Positions 8,673 through 17,168 of a stretch of DNA of 64,000 bases are shown here, piece after piece. Under the pieces are notes generated by a model that was not told the DNA's origin, ran no database searches, and saw nothing but the letters and a program-made list of their open reading frames with translations. Source of the DNA: Saonia flava. Its GTDB lineage: Bacteria; Bacteroidota; Bacteroidia; Flavobacteriales; Flavobacteriaceae. The DNA is taken from NCBI RefSeq assembly GCF_011927795.1, contig NZ_JAATJJ010000001.1, forward strand, positions 1,551,062-1,615,061, written 5' to 3'. A program made the translations under genes and the position numbers. Every line of letters starts with the position of its first letter. Positions within the stretch are counted from its first letter, which is position 1.

Positions 8673-8873
8673 ATGGCAGTTTTAAAAGTTATTGAAGTAT
8701 TGGCAAACTCCGAACAAAGTTGGGAAGATGCAACAAAAAAAGCAGTTGCGCATGCAGCAAAATCTGTAAAGCATATTAAATCCGTTTATGTTCAGGATCA
8801 AAGTGCTAGTGTAGATGATGGAGAAATCACCGATTTTAGGGTAAACGTTAAAATCACCTTTGAGGTAAAATAA
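8673..8873 (+). CDS. Dodecin family protein
   Basis: A 66-residue protein of full family length. The pattern VLKVIEVLANSEQSWEDATKKAVAHA, SVKHIKSVYVQDQSASVDDGEI, FRVNVKITFEVK matches the small alpha/beta dodecin fold that assembles into hollow 12-mers and stores flavin (or CoA) in the cytosol. In bacterial dodecins flavin stacking usually uses a Trp near residue 36; here the only Trp is at residue 17 (SWEDA), as commonly found in the bacterial SWEDA motif, so flavin binding is inferred only. A rho-independent terminator follows at once, so it may be a monocistronic unit or the end of a two-gene unit with the NifU-like gene. Confidence 0.9.
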   Translation: MAVLKVIEVLANSEQSWEDATKKAVAHAAKSVKHIKSVYVQDQSASVDDGEITDFRVNVKITFEVK

Positions 8874-8892
8874 AAACCCAAAAATAAGATTG

Positions 8893-8921
8893 AAAAAGCG
8901 TCCTTTTTGGGCGCTTTTTTT
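8893..8921 (+). terminator. Rho-independent terminator after dodecin
   Basis: AAAAAGCGTCC pairs with GGGCGCTTTTT over a T5 loop, with one G-T wobble, and runs into a T-tract. It lies 20 nt after the dodecin stop codon. Confidence 0.8.
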
Positions 8922-8928
8922 ATGTTTG
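8921..8928 (+). promoter_or_regulatory. Candidate -7 element of the MscS gene
   Basis: TATGTTTG is an exact TAnnTTTG match and begins on the last T of the dodecin terminator, 18 nt before the MscS ATG. No TTG lies at the ideal -33 distance, where the terminator stem sits. Confidence 0.4.
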
Positions 8929-8945
8929 CATATTAAATAAACAAA

Positions 8946-9761
8946 ATGGAAGAGCTTACCAGTTACGAAAAAATAATAGAAAAAATAATGAGTTGGATAT
9001 GGGAGTTTATGCCAAATCTAATCATTGCCATTATTATTCTTGTTGTTGGTCTTTGGGTTATTAAATTTATTAACCGCATGGTCCGTAAGTTTTTTAAAAT
9101 AAAAGATTATGATGAAACCTTGGAGTCCTTTGCTCAGAGTTTTATTAAAATCTCGTTGAAAGTTGTTCTTTTTGTTTTGGTCATTACACAATTGGGGGTT
9201 AAATCTTCCTCCTTGGTAGCCATGGTGGGTGCGGCTGGATTGGCCATTGGCCTGGCATTGCAAGGATCTTTGGCAAATTTTGCTGGTGGTGTGCTCATTC
9301 TTATTTTTAAGCCTTTTAAGGTAGGGGATTTTATATCTGCTCAAGGAGTTGATGGTACCGTTAAAGAAATATCCATATTCACCACCAAGCTCAACACCTT
9401 TGGCAATCAAGTGGCCATTGTTCCCAATGGTCAATTATCCAACAATAATATTATTAATTATGATGCAGAAAACATAAGAAGGGATAAAATTAATGTTGGT
9501 ATTGGATATGGCTCCAATATAAAAACTGCAAAGGACATTCTTCTTAAAATATGTGACGACAATGAAATCATTCTCACGGAACCTGCTCCTGAAGTATATG
9601 TAGCTGAGTTAGGAGAAAGCTCAGTAAACTTAACCTTACGTTTTTGGGCAAAAAATGATGTGTTTTGGGCGGCACACTTCCATGTAATGGAAGAATTAAA
9701 GTACCGCTTTGATGATGCAGGTATAGAAATTCCTTTTCCACAAAGGGTTATTCATTCTTAG
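8946..9761 (+). CDS. Small-conductance mechanosensitive channel MscS
   Basis: A 271-residue inner-membrane channel close to E. coli MscS in length. Three N-terminal membrane helices are visible: about 19-38 (LIIAIIILVVGLWVI), about 66-85 (KVVLFVLVITQLG) and the pore helix about 92-125 (MVGAAGLAIGLALQGSLANF with the Gly/Ala packing pattern, then AGGVLILIFKPFKVGDFI). The beta domain (GTVKEISIFTTKLNTFGNQ) and alpha/beta C-terminal cage follow (EVYVAELGESSVNLTLRFWAK, ending IEIPFPQRVIHS). It would open upon membrane tension to release solutes during osmotic downshock. It appears to be transcribed from its own promoter, right after the dodecin terminator. Confidence 0.95.
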   Translation: MEELTSYEKIIEKIMSWIWEFMPNLIIAIIILVVGLWVIKFINRMVRKFFKIKDYDETLESFAQSFIKISLKVVLFVLVITQLGVKSSSLVAMVGAAGLAIGLALQGSLANFAGGVLILIFKPFKVGDFISAQGVDGTVKEISIFTTKLNTFGNQVAIVPNGQLSNNNIINYDAENIRRDKINVGIGYGSNIKTAKDILLKICDDNEIILTEPAPEVYVAELGESSVNLTLRFWAKNDVFWAAHFHVMEELKYRFDDAGIEIPFPQRVIHS

Positions 9762-9824
9762 GCACAATTTTTGTGGTTGTATAAAAGTTTGTATTTTGCA
9801 TATCTAACAACATATCAACCACTT

Positions 9825-10505
9825 ATGAAACATGTTTCATTTATCTTCTTTTTATTCACTGCCCTAAATATATACAGTCAAGGCCATGATGATGTTGTTA
9901 AGATTGGCTATAATTTAAACAACCAACAATCAATGGGTATTACACCTGTTTATGAATATATTGTTCAGGGAAGTCCATATTTAAATAAAATATTTAAAAT
10001 GGGAAAAGTTATATTGAACGGCAAAACAGAAACAGAATCCTTAATGCGCTACAATATTTATAGAGATCATTTTGAGCTTTTAGACAATACTGGCAAGCAA
10101 GTTTATTTGGAAAAAAATTCCAAAATTGATATTGTATTAGATGGGAAAACTTATCAATATATTGACTATTTATATAGAGGTAAAGTAAAATTTGGATATT
10201 GCACTCCATTAAACCATGGTAAAACCATCTTATTTATAAGGGATATTAAAAAAGTAAGTGAGTATAAACGTCCAGCACATGGATATGAGTCATTTTCGCC
10301 CCCAAAGTTTATCGATGAATTTGTCTACTACATAAAAAGAGAAAACAAGCCCGCGAAAGAAGTTGAACTAAACAAAAGAGATGTTCCATTTGTTATTGAG
10401 AATAAGTTTACAGAACTAAGAAATTACATCAAAAAAAATAAACTAAAATTAAAAACAGAGGAAGAAGTCATAACACTATTGCAATATTATGACTCTTTGG
10501 AGTAG
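9825..10505 (+). CDS. Secreted protein of unknown function
   Basis: 226 residues from the ATG at 9825. An in-frame TTG at 9771 would add 18 residues in front of the signal peptide, so I reject it. The signal peptide is MKHVSFIFFLFTALNIYSQG. The mature part is rich in Lys, Tyr and Asn and begins with a predicted beta-rich region (TESLMRYNIYRDHFELLDN, VYLEKNSKIDIVLDGKTYQYIDYLYRGKVKFGY). The C-terminus (FVIENKFTELRNYIKKNKLKLKTEEEVITLLQYYDSLE) is helical. This layout resembles conserved secreted hypothetical proteins of Flavobacteriaceae, but I recognise no domain or active site. It follows the MscS gene by 63 nt on the same strand. Confidence 0.65.
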   Translation: MKHVSFIFFLFTALNIYSQGHDDVVKIGYNLNNQQSMGITPVYEYIVQGSPYLNKIFKMGKVILNGKTETESLMRYNIYRDHFELLDNTGKQVYLEKNSKIDIVLDGKTYQYIDYLYRGKVKFGYCTPLNHGKTILFIRDIKKVSEYKRPAHGYESFSPPKFIDEFVYYIKRENKPAKEVELNKRDVPFVIENKFTELRNYIKKNKLKLKTEEEVITLLQYYDSLE

Positions 10506-10628
10506 ATTATTAATTGTCTGAATCAAATTTCAAAAACACCTGAGCGATAAAATCTTGTTTTAAGGACTTTTACAACCTTTTAAAAAACCTATTGGCACGT
10601 AAATATAAAATACCCCACTATAAACTTG

Positions 10629-11303
10629 TTAGGTCTTCTTTTTTTGTAAAATAAAATCTTTAAGGTAATAAGGTTCAAAGTAGGCAACATTTTCAAAGTT
10701 TCCTACTTTTATTTTGTCATGGGATAGTTTAGCCATTTCCTTAGCGGATGGAACAATGGAACCATCAAAACTAAAATTTGGATGTTTTAATATTTCCCTA
10801 CATTTTTCTGCTCCACTGCCGATCAGAAGGACTTTTCCTTTTTCAACAAATTCCTTAAATGAAAATTCATCGATAATTTCCGCTTTGGTTTCCCTAATTT
10901 CTTCATAATTAGAATTGAAAACCTGAGAATAAACTTCCATTCTCCTGGCATCCAAAACGGGAATAATAACTCCCTCTCCGTCCCACTTGGCTTGATAAGC
11001 CATACTTTCCAAAGTAGGAATGGACAATAGGGGTATATCTAAAGAAAAACACAGTCCTTTTGCAGCCGAAACACCAATTCTTAGACCTGTATAGGAACCA
11101 GGTCCTTTACTTACGGCAATGGCATCCAATTGTTCAAAAGACAAGGAAGCCTTTTCCAAGACTTCCTCTATAAATACATGTAATTTTTCTGAGTGGGAGA
11201 AACCCGCACTATTATACTCTACAAGCGAAAGAACTTCTCCTTCCTTAGATACACTTACGGAGCAATTTGTAGTTGCAGTTTCTAAATTTAGAACTATGGC
11301 CAT
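10629..11303 (-). CDS. tsaB: tRNA threonylcarbamoyladenosine biosynthesis protein TsaB
   Basis: A 224-residue ASKHA-fold protein that partners TsaD and TsaE in making the t6A37 modification of ANN-decoding tRNAs in the cytosol. The first strand (LNLETATTNCSVSV) and the hallmark block SKGPGSYTGLRIGVSAAKGL (about 65-84) are present, followed by LLSIPTLESMAYQ and IPVLDARRMEVYS. It is the last gene of the efflux run: its ATG is 18 nt after the TolC-like stop codon, so it is likely cotranscribed with an unrelated transport function. tsaD and tsaE are not in the window. Confidence 0.95.
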   Translation of the reverse strand: MAIVLNLETATTNCSVSVSKEGEVLSLVEYNSAGFSHSEKLHVFIEEVLEKASLSFEQLDAIAVSKGPGSYTGLRIGVSAAKGLCFSLDIPLLSIPTLESMAYQAKWDGEGVIIPVLDARRMEVYSQVFNSNYEEIRETKAEIIDEFSFKEFVEKGKVLLIGSGAEKCREILKHPNFSFDGSIVPSAKEMAKLSHDKIKVGNFENVAYFEPYYLKDFILQKKKT

Positions 11304-11321
11304 ATTGGCTACAAATATACT

Positions 11322-12662
11322 TTAGTTCAATACAATCGGAAGTCCAAAATAGAATTCCAATACTTTTAATCTAAAAATATAATTGTACTTACTTCTAATC
11401 ACTTCTGCTTCAGCATTATCCACTCTCGCCTGTGCCTGACTAAAATCAAAAGAGTTCATTAGACCCACATCAAAACGCTCTTTGGAATATTGGTATGCCA
11501 ACCGTCTTGCCTCCAAGGTTTTTTCAGCAGCCTCGTAGGCTTTAGAAAAAGATTTCACATCCACATAGGCTTGATTGATATTAGTCTCCAAATCCAATTT
11601 GTCCTGCTCAAACTGCAATTTGGACTTTTCAACGTTTATTCTGGAGCGCTTAATATTGTTCCTAGTACTGAATCCATTGAAAACTGGTATATTCAACTGG
11701 GCACCATAAGAAATACCGTCATTAATCCACAATTGATCTTTAAAGCCTATTACATCACCTGTTACTGGGTCAAAATTTTGATCCGAATATCTAGTGTTAT
11801 AATTAAAAAATGCTCCCAAAGTAGGATATAAAGCCCCTTTTGTTATTTCAAGGTCCTTTAAAGCTAATTCAACTTGTGACTGAGATAATTTTATATCATT
11901 TCTAAAAGTCAATGCCTTATCAAAAATCACTTTTGCCGAATTGTCCAAAATATCTGAAGGAGGAATGTTGAATACCTCATCCGCAATATCAAAATTATCG
12001 TAGTCCGTTATTTGAAGTAGTTGTGCTAAATTGATTCTTGAAATCAACACTGCATTTTCACCATTCACAATCTGTTGTTCCTGATTTGCAGCTGTTGCCT
12101 CAATTTCTAATAAATCCCCACGCGGCACTACACCGGATTCCACCAATTCCTTGGTTTTGTTCAAATCCTGTTCAGTAACTGCATATTGAGCTTTAAAAAC
12201 TTTTAAAGACTCTTTGTTCGAAAGCACGTTTAAATAGGCATTGGCCACCATTAACCGAATATCATCCTTTAAATCATCCAATCGGTATTGGTTGGAAATA
12301 GCGTTCAATTTTGCCCTATTCAATTGATGAATATTTCTTAGTCCATCAAAAAGAGTTACTGATGATGTAAAACTCCCAGATGACGAGAAAATCGTGGTAG
12401 TTACAGGCTCATTGTTGGTAGGGTCAAAAGAAAGCCCCGTACTTGCCGATCCACTAATTTGTCCATTAAGATTGGGAAGAAAATTCCCCAATGCATCAGA
12501 TTGATCTATTTGGGCATTCTCCAAATCCAACTCAAACTGCTCAATCGTTAAGTTATTATCTACAGCATAGATTACACATTCTTCCAAGGTCCATTTTCTT
12601 TGCTGGGCCGTACTTATCACAACTGAAAAGAGCAAAAGTAGTACCGTAATTTTTACTTTCAT
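11322..12662 (-). CDS. TolC-family outer-membrane efflux protein
   Basis: About 446 residues from the ATG at 12662; a 7-codon upstream extension exists but would precede the signal peptide (MKVKITVLLLLFSVVISTAQ). The sequence has two structurally repeated halves with helical hairpins and beta strands, typical of TolC/OprM trimers: LEECVIYAVDNNLTIEQ near the start, LDDLKDDIRLMVANAYLNVL, and in the second half QAYVDVKSFSKAYEAAEKTLEARRLAYQYSKERFDVGLMNSFDF. It would form the outer-membrane exit duct for the adaptor/permease systems encoded just upstream, the only TolC-type gene in the locus. Confidence 0.93.
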   Translation of the reverse strand: MKVKITVLLLLFSVVISTAQQRKWTLEECVIYAVDNNLTIEQFELDLENAQIDQSDALGNFLPNLNGQISGSASTGLSFDPTNNEPVTTTIFSSSGSFTSSVTLFDGLRNIHQLNRAKLNAISNQYRLDDLKDDIRLMVANAYLNVLSNKESLKVFKAQYAVTEQDLNKTKELVESGVVPRGDLLEIEATAANQEQQIVNGENAVLISRINLAQLLQITDYDNFDIADEVFNIPPSDILDNSAKVIFDKALTFRNDIKLSQSQVELALKDLEITKGALYPTLGAFFNYNTRYSDQNFDPVTGDVIGFKDQLWINDGISYGAQLNIPVFNGFSTRNNIKRSRINVEKSKLQFEQDKLDLETNINQAYVDVKSFSKAYEAAEKTLEARRLAYQYSKERFDVGLMNSFDFSQAQARVDNAEAEVIRSKYNYIFRLKVLEFYFGLPIVLN

Positions 12663-12733
12663 GTTATTCGTTTTTTTAACCAATGGTTAATCTTGGTTCT
12701 TTGATTCGTTTTTTGATTTAATATTGATAGGTT

Positions 12734-13858
12734 TTAATTGCCATTTGGACCACCGCCCTCACTTTTGGCTTCTAATCTATTCCACACTTTTATTTTGGCA
12801 TTCTCATCTATTCCGGATATAATCTCCACATCAATACCATCACTAACCCCTAATACCAATTCTTTCTTTTCAAACTTGTTTTCTCCAGTTTCCACCTCTA
12901 CGTATGGATTATTGGTCTCTTTGTCAAATTGCAACAAAGCTTCCTTAATAGAGAGTACATCTTTTTTCTCCTCTAGAACAATTGCCGCATTTGCACTATA
13001 TCCTGCTCGTACATTTGTACTATCTGTGACAACGAGATCTCCTTCTATTTTAAATTGAACGGCACCTTCTTCCTCCACTCCCTTAGGGGCAATAAATTTC
13101 AGTTTTGCATTGAATTTCTCATCCTCCAAAGCTCCCATACTTATTTCCAATGGCATACCCACTTTTAATTTCCCTACCTCAGCTTCATCCACTTCTCCTT
13201 CAAAAATCATTTTGGACATATCTGCAATAGTAGCAATTGTGGTACCATCGTTAAAATTATTGCTCTGTATAACTTGATCCCCTTCTTCCACGGGAATTTC
13301 CAATAATGTTCCGCTAACTGTAGCCCTAATATTGGTGTTGGCACTAGAAGACCCACCAGCAGAACCTCTTCTGATAATTTGATAATCCGCTCTTGAATTT
13401 TTCAATTCTTGCTCAGCTTGATTATATGACAATTGTAGATTGTTAAAATCTTGACTAGAAATTACTCCTTTGTCAAAAAGGGCTTTATTTCTATCAAACT
13501 CTATTTTGGCATTGTTCAATGCCAACTCAGCATTTCTAACCCGTCCACTTGCTTGGTTCAAGGACTGTTCATTGGGAACCACTTTAATTACTGCGATTAA
13601 ATCACCCGCATTTACATGTGTTCCCTCCTCCAAATAAATCTTTTCTATAATACCGGATATTTGAGGTTTTATCTCAATTTCATCTTCTGGAATAACTTTA
13701 CCTGTAACGACGACTTTATTAACAATATCCCTTTTGCTAACTTCTTCGGTTTTATATACCTCTAAAGGGGTGCTGTTTTTCTTTAAGAAATAGACCACGG
13801 CCCATAAAATTCCTAAAACGACCAAGCCTATTAATCCGTATTTTACATATTTATTCAT
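12734..13858 (-). CDS. MacA-like periplasmic adaptor (HlyD family), copy B
   Basis: 374 residues: one N-terminal membrane anchor (YGLIGLVVLGILWAVVYFL, 8-26), then barrel-sandwich/lipoyl halves (VVVTGKVIPEDEIEIKPQISGIIEKIYLEEGTHV style block, and ATVSGTLLEIPVEEGDQVI), a helical hairpin between them (AELALNNAKIEFDRNKALFDKGVISSQDF), and a membrane-proximal beta domain. It would bridge the inner-membrane permeases to TolC. It is a clear paralog of the adaptor at 17169-18281: blocks such as NNFNDGTTIATIADMSKMIFEGEVDEAEVG recur with few changes. It lies 31 nt after permease copy B2. Confidence 0.93.
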   Translation of the reverse strand: MNKYVKYGLIGLVVLGILWAVVYFLKKNSTPLEVYKTEEVSKRDIVNKVVVTGKVIPEDEIEIKPQISGIIEKIYLEEGTHVNAGDLIAVIKVVPNEQSLNQASGRVRNAELALNNAKIEFDRNKALFDKGVISSQDFNNLQLSYNQAEQELKNSRADYQIIRRGSAGGSSSANTNIRATVSGTLLEIPVEEGDQVIQSNNFNDGTTIATIADMSKMIFEGEVDEAEVGKLKVGMPLEISMGALEDEKFNAKLKFIAPKGVEEEGAVQFKIEGDLVVTDSTNVRAGYSANAAIVLEEKKDVLSIKEALLQFDKETNNPYVEVETGENKFEKKELVLGVSDGIDVEIISGIDENAKIKVWNRLEAKSEGGGPNGN

Positions 13859-13889
13859 TATTCTATACTTTGATTGTTAGTTATTTTTG

Positions 13890-15146
13890 TTATTCTTCTC
13901 GCAATGCTTCTATTGGTTTTATTCTTACGGCCCTGTTTGCAGGAATCAATCCTATTAATACACTTAGTCCTACCATAAGAACAAACGAAATTATAAATTG
14001 TGGGATGCTTACCATTAAATTATAAAAGGGTATGTCACTATCTTCACCGATCATACCATTCACCGCCGCTAAAATGCCTACGGCAATAGCAAATCCTATG
14101 AAGCCAGCAAATACGGTAATCATGATGGATTCCAAAACTATTTGTCTTTTTACCACTTTTGGTGTTGCGCCCAAAGCCCTTCTCACCCCTATTTCTTTGG
14201 TACGCTCCTTAACGGTAATCAACAAAATATTACTTATGGCAATCACACCTGCCAATAAGGTTAAAATGCCTACGAAAAATGACACTCCCTTTAACACACC
14301 TGTAAAAGCCGAAATATTATTAAATACCTCTGAAAGGTCAAAACTGCCAATGGCCCTCTCATCAATAGGGTTGATATCATATTTGTTTTTTAGCAACTGT
14401 TTGATCTTACTTTCAACAATTGTCACTTGAGTATCTGGTTGAACCGAGATGGCCATCCAGCCCATTCTATCTCCCGAACCAAAGGCCTTTTGAAATGTAG
14501 AAAATGGGATGTATACCGAATTCTCTCCATCAATATTGATATTCTGATTAGGTTTATATATTCCTACAATATTGAAAAAAACACCGTTTATACGAACATC
14601 TTTTCCGATTGCATTTTCTTCTTTATCAAAAAGCAATTTGTAGGTCTCCTCTCCAATGACACAAACCTTTTTGGAATCTGCCATATCATTCTCATTTAAA
14701 AAGCGCCCTTCTACAAGCTTCTTTTTCATTATATCATCAATGTTGGGATAATCCCCATAAACGGCTGAACCACTAGTTCTACCATTACGATATACGGTTA
14801 CCACTCCCCTATGGCTTCCTAATTCTATCCTAGGAGCCAAGACTTCTATTTCTTCTATTTGTTCTTTTAAAATACCGGCATCTTCAAGTTTAAACTGAAT
14901 TCTTCTTCCTCTCTCAAAACCTTTATAGGGTTCAGAAGTGCGCTGGCTCCATACAAAGAGGCTATTGGATGCCGTGCCAGCAAAAATCTTATTAAAACCA
15001 TTGCTCATTCCATTAGAACCACCCAATAAAAGCACCAATATTACCATGGCAATAATAACCCCAAGCATTGTCAAGAATGTTCTAAACATATTCTTGCCCA
15101 ATGAGGCAAAAATTTCTGACCATAAATCTTTATCAAATAACCACAT
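13890..15146 (-). CDS. MacB-like ABC permease, copy B2
   Basis: A 418-residue FtsX/MacB-type permease: membrane helix 1 near residue 20-42 (MFRTFLTMLGVIIAMVILVLLL), a large periplasmic MacB-PCD domain, then three C-terminal helices (VSFFVGILTLLAGVIAISNILLITV, IMITVFAGFIGFAIAVGILA, FIISFVLMVGLSVLIGLIPA). The coupling motif KERTKEIGVRRALGATP is intact. No ATPase domain is fused, unlike E. coli MacB. Its start lies 1 nt after the stop of permease B1. It resembles permease A2 (18325-19584) more than B1 in its N-terminal region (NMFRT/NWFRT), so the permeases seem to be a heteromeric pair. Confidence 0.93.
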   Translation of the reverse strand: MWLFDKDLWSEIFASLGKNMFRTFLTMLGVIIAMVILVLLLGGSNGMSNGFNKIFAGTASNSLFVWSQRTSEPYKGFERGRRIQFKLEDAGILKEQIEEIEVLAPRIELGSHRGVVTVYRNGRTSGSAVYGDYPNIDDIMKKKLVEGRFLNENDMADSKKVCVIGEETYKLLFDKEENAIGKDVRINGVFFNIVGIYKPNQNINIDGENSVYIPFSTFQKAFGSGDRMGWMAISVQPDTQVTIVESKIKQLLKNKYDINPIDERAIGSFDLSEVFNNISAFTGVLKGVSFFVGILTLLAGVIAISNILLITVKERTKEIGVRRALGATPKVVKRQIVLESIMITVFAGFIGFAIAVGILAAVNGMIGEDSDIPFYNLMVSIPQFIISFVLMVGLSVLIGLIPANRAVRIKPIEALREE

Positions 15147-15147
15147 A

Positions 15148-16377
15148 CTATTTATCGCTTAATGCTACAATTGGTCTTACTTTTGCTGCTTTCATTGCCG
15201 GTATCAACCCAGCCAAAACTCCTGCCACAACTAAAATAACTGTTGCCGTAACCACAATGGACATGCCAACAGAAGGATTGGCAAAAGCATCAGTCTGAAT
15301 ATTTGGCCCAATAAGTGACAAAAGCCCTGTTGCTATAGCCAAACCTATAAAACCTGATAAAGCCGTAATAAAAACTGATTCAAAAAGAACCAATTTAATA
15401 ATCTGCCAAGGTTCGGCTCCCAAAGCTTTCCTAACCCCTATTTCCTTTGTGCGCTCCTTTATTATAAATACCATGATATTTCCTATACCTACAATACCAG
15501 CCAATAAAATAAGAAGGCCCACGATAATCACTGCAAAATCCAATCCACCCGTAAAGTTGCTTATGTTCTCAAAAACCTCTGCATAATTAAAAACACGAAT
15601 ACCGCCTTGGTCTTGGGGAGCTACTTTAAATTTTCGTTTAAAAACACTTTCCAATCTTTCAGAAAATTCAAGAGCTTCAGTTAAATCATAATTGGGATTG
15701 TAGGTCAAGGCTATTTGATTTATTTCATCATTTTGCCCATACATAAGTTGGAAAGTGCTTGAAGGAGCGTAAACACCTCTTTCTGCGTTATCATCACCAT
15801 CATCTGTAAAAACACCTATAACCCTAAAAGGCAAACCATTAAATTCAACAAATTTTCCAACGGGATCCTCTTTTTTAAATAAGTCTTCCGCTACCTTTCT
15901 TCCAATGACAGCAACTTTGGACGCATTTCGTAGATCGTTTTCATTGATGTATCTGCCCTTACTCACCAATGTTTTCTCTATCATTTGGTGATCAGGATAA
16001 ACAGCTTGCACGTTGTAACTACCCGTTTCACTTTTATAACGGGCAGAAACACCACTATATATTCTTGGGCTAATGTATTCTATATCCTTTGGGAAGCTTC
16101 TCTTAATATATTCTATATCTGAGTTTCTTAGTTGAATTCTTCTACCTGCCTCAAAACCACCATAAGCAACGGAAGTAACTCCTGCCCTAATAAAAATAGA
16201 ATTGGTAGCGTCATCACTGAACTGTCTTGTAAACCCATTCTGCATGCCATTAACTGAAGCTAATAATAAGACCAAAATAAAGATACCCCAGCCTACAGAG
16301 AATCCTGTCAAGAACGTTCTTAATTTGTTGTTCTTAATGCTGTGAAATATTTCTTGCCAAATGTCCCTATCAAACAT
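15148..16377 (-). CDS. MacB-like ABC permease, copy B1
   Basis: A 409-residue permease with the same plan as its neighbours: first helix in NNKLRTFLTGFSVGWGIF, periplasmic MacB-PCD domain, and a C-terminal three-helix block with FIIKERTKEIGVRKALGAEP. Its N-terminus (IWQEIFHSIKNNKLRTFLT) is closest to permease A1 (19609-20853; RWQEIFDTIRKNKLRTFLT). The start codon overlaps the stop of the ATPase gene by 8 nt, so ATPase and this permease are translationally coupled. It likely forms a heterodimer with B2 and uses the ATPase encoded immediately before it to drive extrusion through adaptor and TolC. Confidence 0.93.
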   Translation of the reverse strand: MFDRDIWQEIFHSIKNNKLRTFLTGFSVGWGIFILVLLLASVNGMQNGFTRQFSDDATNSIFIRAGVTSVAYGGFEAGRRIQLRNSDIEYIKRSFPKDIEYISPRIYSGVSARYKSETGSYNVQAVYPDHQMIEKTLVSKGRYINENDLRNASKVAVIGRKVAEDLFKKEDPVGKFVEFNGLPFRVIGVFTDDGDDNAERGVYAPSSTFQLMYGQNDEINQIALTYNPNYDLTEALEFSERLESVFKRKFKVAPQDQGGIRVFNYAEVFENISNFTGGLDFAVIIVGLLILLAGIVGIGNIMVFIIKERTKEIGVRKALGAEPWQIIKLVLFESVFITALSGFIGLAIATGLLSLIGPNIQTDAFANPSVGMSIVVTATVILVVAGVLAGLIPAMKAAKVRPIVALSDK

Positions 16378-17071
16378 ATTGCTCCGCTCTTACCTGCTTA
16401 ATTTTTTTATCTTCAATAATAACACCATCCTTTAAATGCACAATACGTTTGCACATATCTGCAATATCAGGTTCGTGGGTCACTATCAAAATGGTATTTC
16501 CCTGATCGTTAATTTTTTGGATTAAATCCATCACTTCATAAGAGGTTTTACTATCTAAAGCACCTGTAGGCTCATCTGCCAGTAGTACTTTAGGTTCTGC
16601 TGCCATAGCCCTAGCAATGGCTACACGCTGTTTTTGTCCCCCTGAAAGTTCACTGGGCAAATGTTCCGCCCATTCCTTTAAACCAACCTGATCCAAGTAT
16701 TTTAAAGACTTCTCCAACCGCTCTTTCCTACCCACTTTTTGATAATAAAGTGGTAGCGCCACATTCTCAAGGGCACTCTTGTAATTTATTAAATTGAAGG
16801 ATTGAAAAACAAAACCCAAAAATTTGTTTCGATACTGGGCTGCCTTTGTTTCATTTAAATTTTTAATTGGGACCCCATCCAATATGTATTCTCCAGAATC
16901 GGAATTATCCAACATTCCCAAAATATTCAACAAGGTAGATTTACCCGAACCAGATGAACCCATAATGGCCACCAGCTCTCCTTCTTCAACAGAAAAATTG
17001 ATTCCTTTTAATACATGGAGGGAATTACTTCCCATTTTATAGGATTTGTGAAGATCTTTTATTTCAATCAT
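16370..17071 (-). CDS. MacB/LolD-type ABC ATPase
   Basis: A 233-residue ATP-binding subunit with Walker A GSSGSGKSTLL, Q-loop FVFQSFNLI, signature LSGGQKQRVAIARA, Walker B VLLADEPTGALDS and the H-loop IVTHEP. The length and the NLIxxxSALENVALPLYY stretch are typical of the lipoprotein-release/MacB class that energises FtsX-type permeases. It is the only ATPase gene of a locus with four permease genes, so it may serve both permease pairs. About 100 nt separate it from the stop of adaptor A, the longest gap inside the cluster, so an internal promoter is possible. Confidence 0.95.
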   Translation of the reverse strand: MIEIKDLHKSYKMGSNSLHVLKGINFSVEEGELVAIMGSSGSGKSTLLNILGMLDNSDSGEYILDGVPIKNLNETKAAQYRNKFLGFVFQSFNLINYKSALENVALPLYYQKVGRKERLEKSLKYLDQVGLKEWAEHLPSELSGGQKQRVAIARAMAAEPKVLLADEPTGALDSKTSYEVMDLIQKINDQGNTILIVTHEPDIADMCKRIVHLKDGVIIEDKKIKQVRAEQYV

Positions 17072-17168
17072 GGTTAGTTTTTATTTTGTTGATTTTGCTG
17101 ATCCTGCTAATAGGACTGACAAGTTGTTAAAATGTTACAAGAAATCGTGAAAAATTTTGTTAAAATGA

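Noticed and set aside
9771-9824. In-frame TTG-started N-terminal extension of the secreted unknown protein
   Set aside because: It would place 18 residues ahead of a good signal peptide, and TTG starts are less likely than the ATG at 9825.
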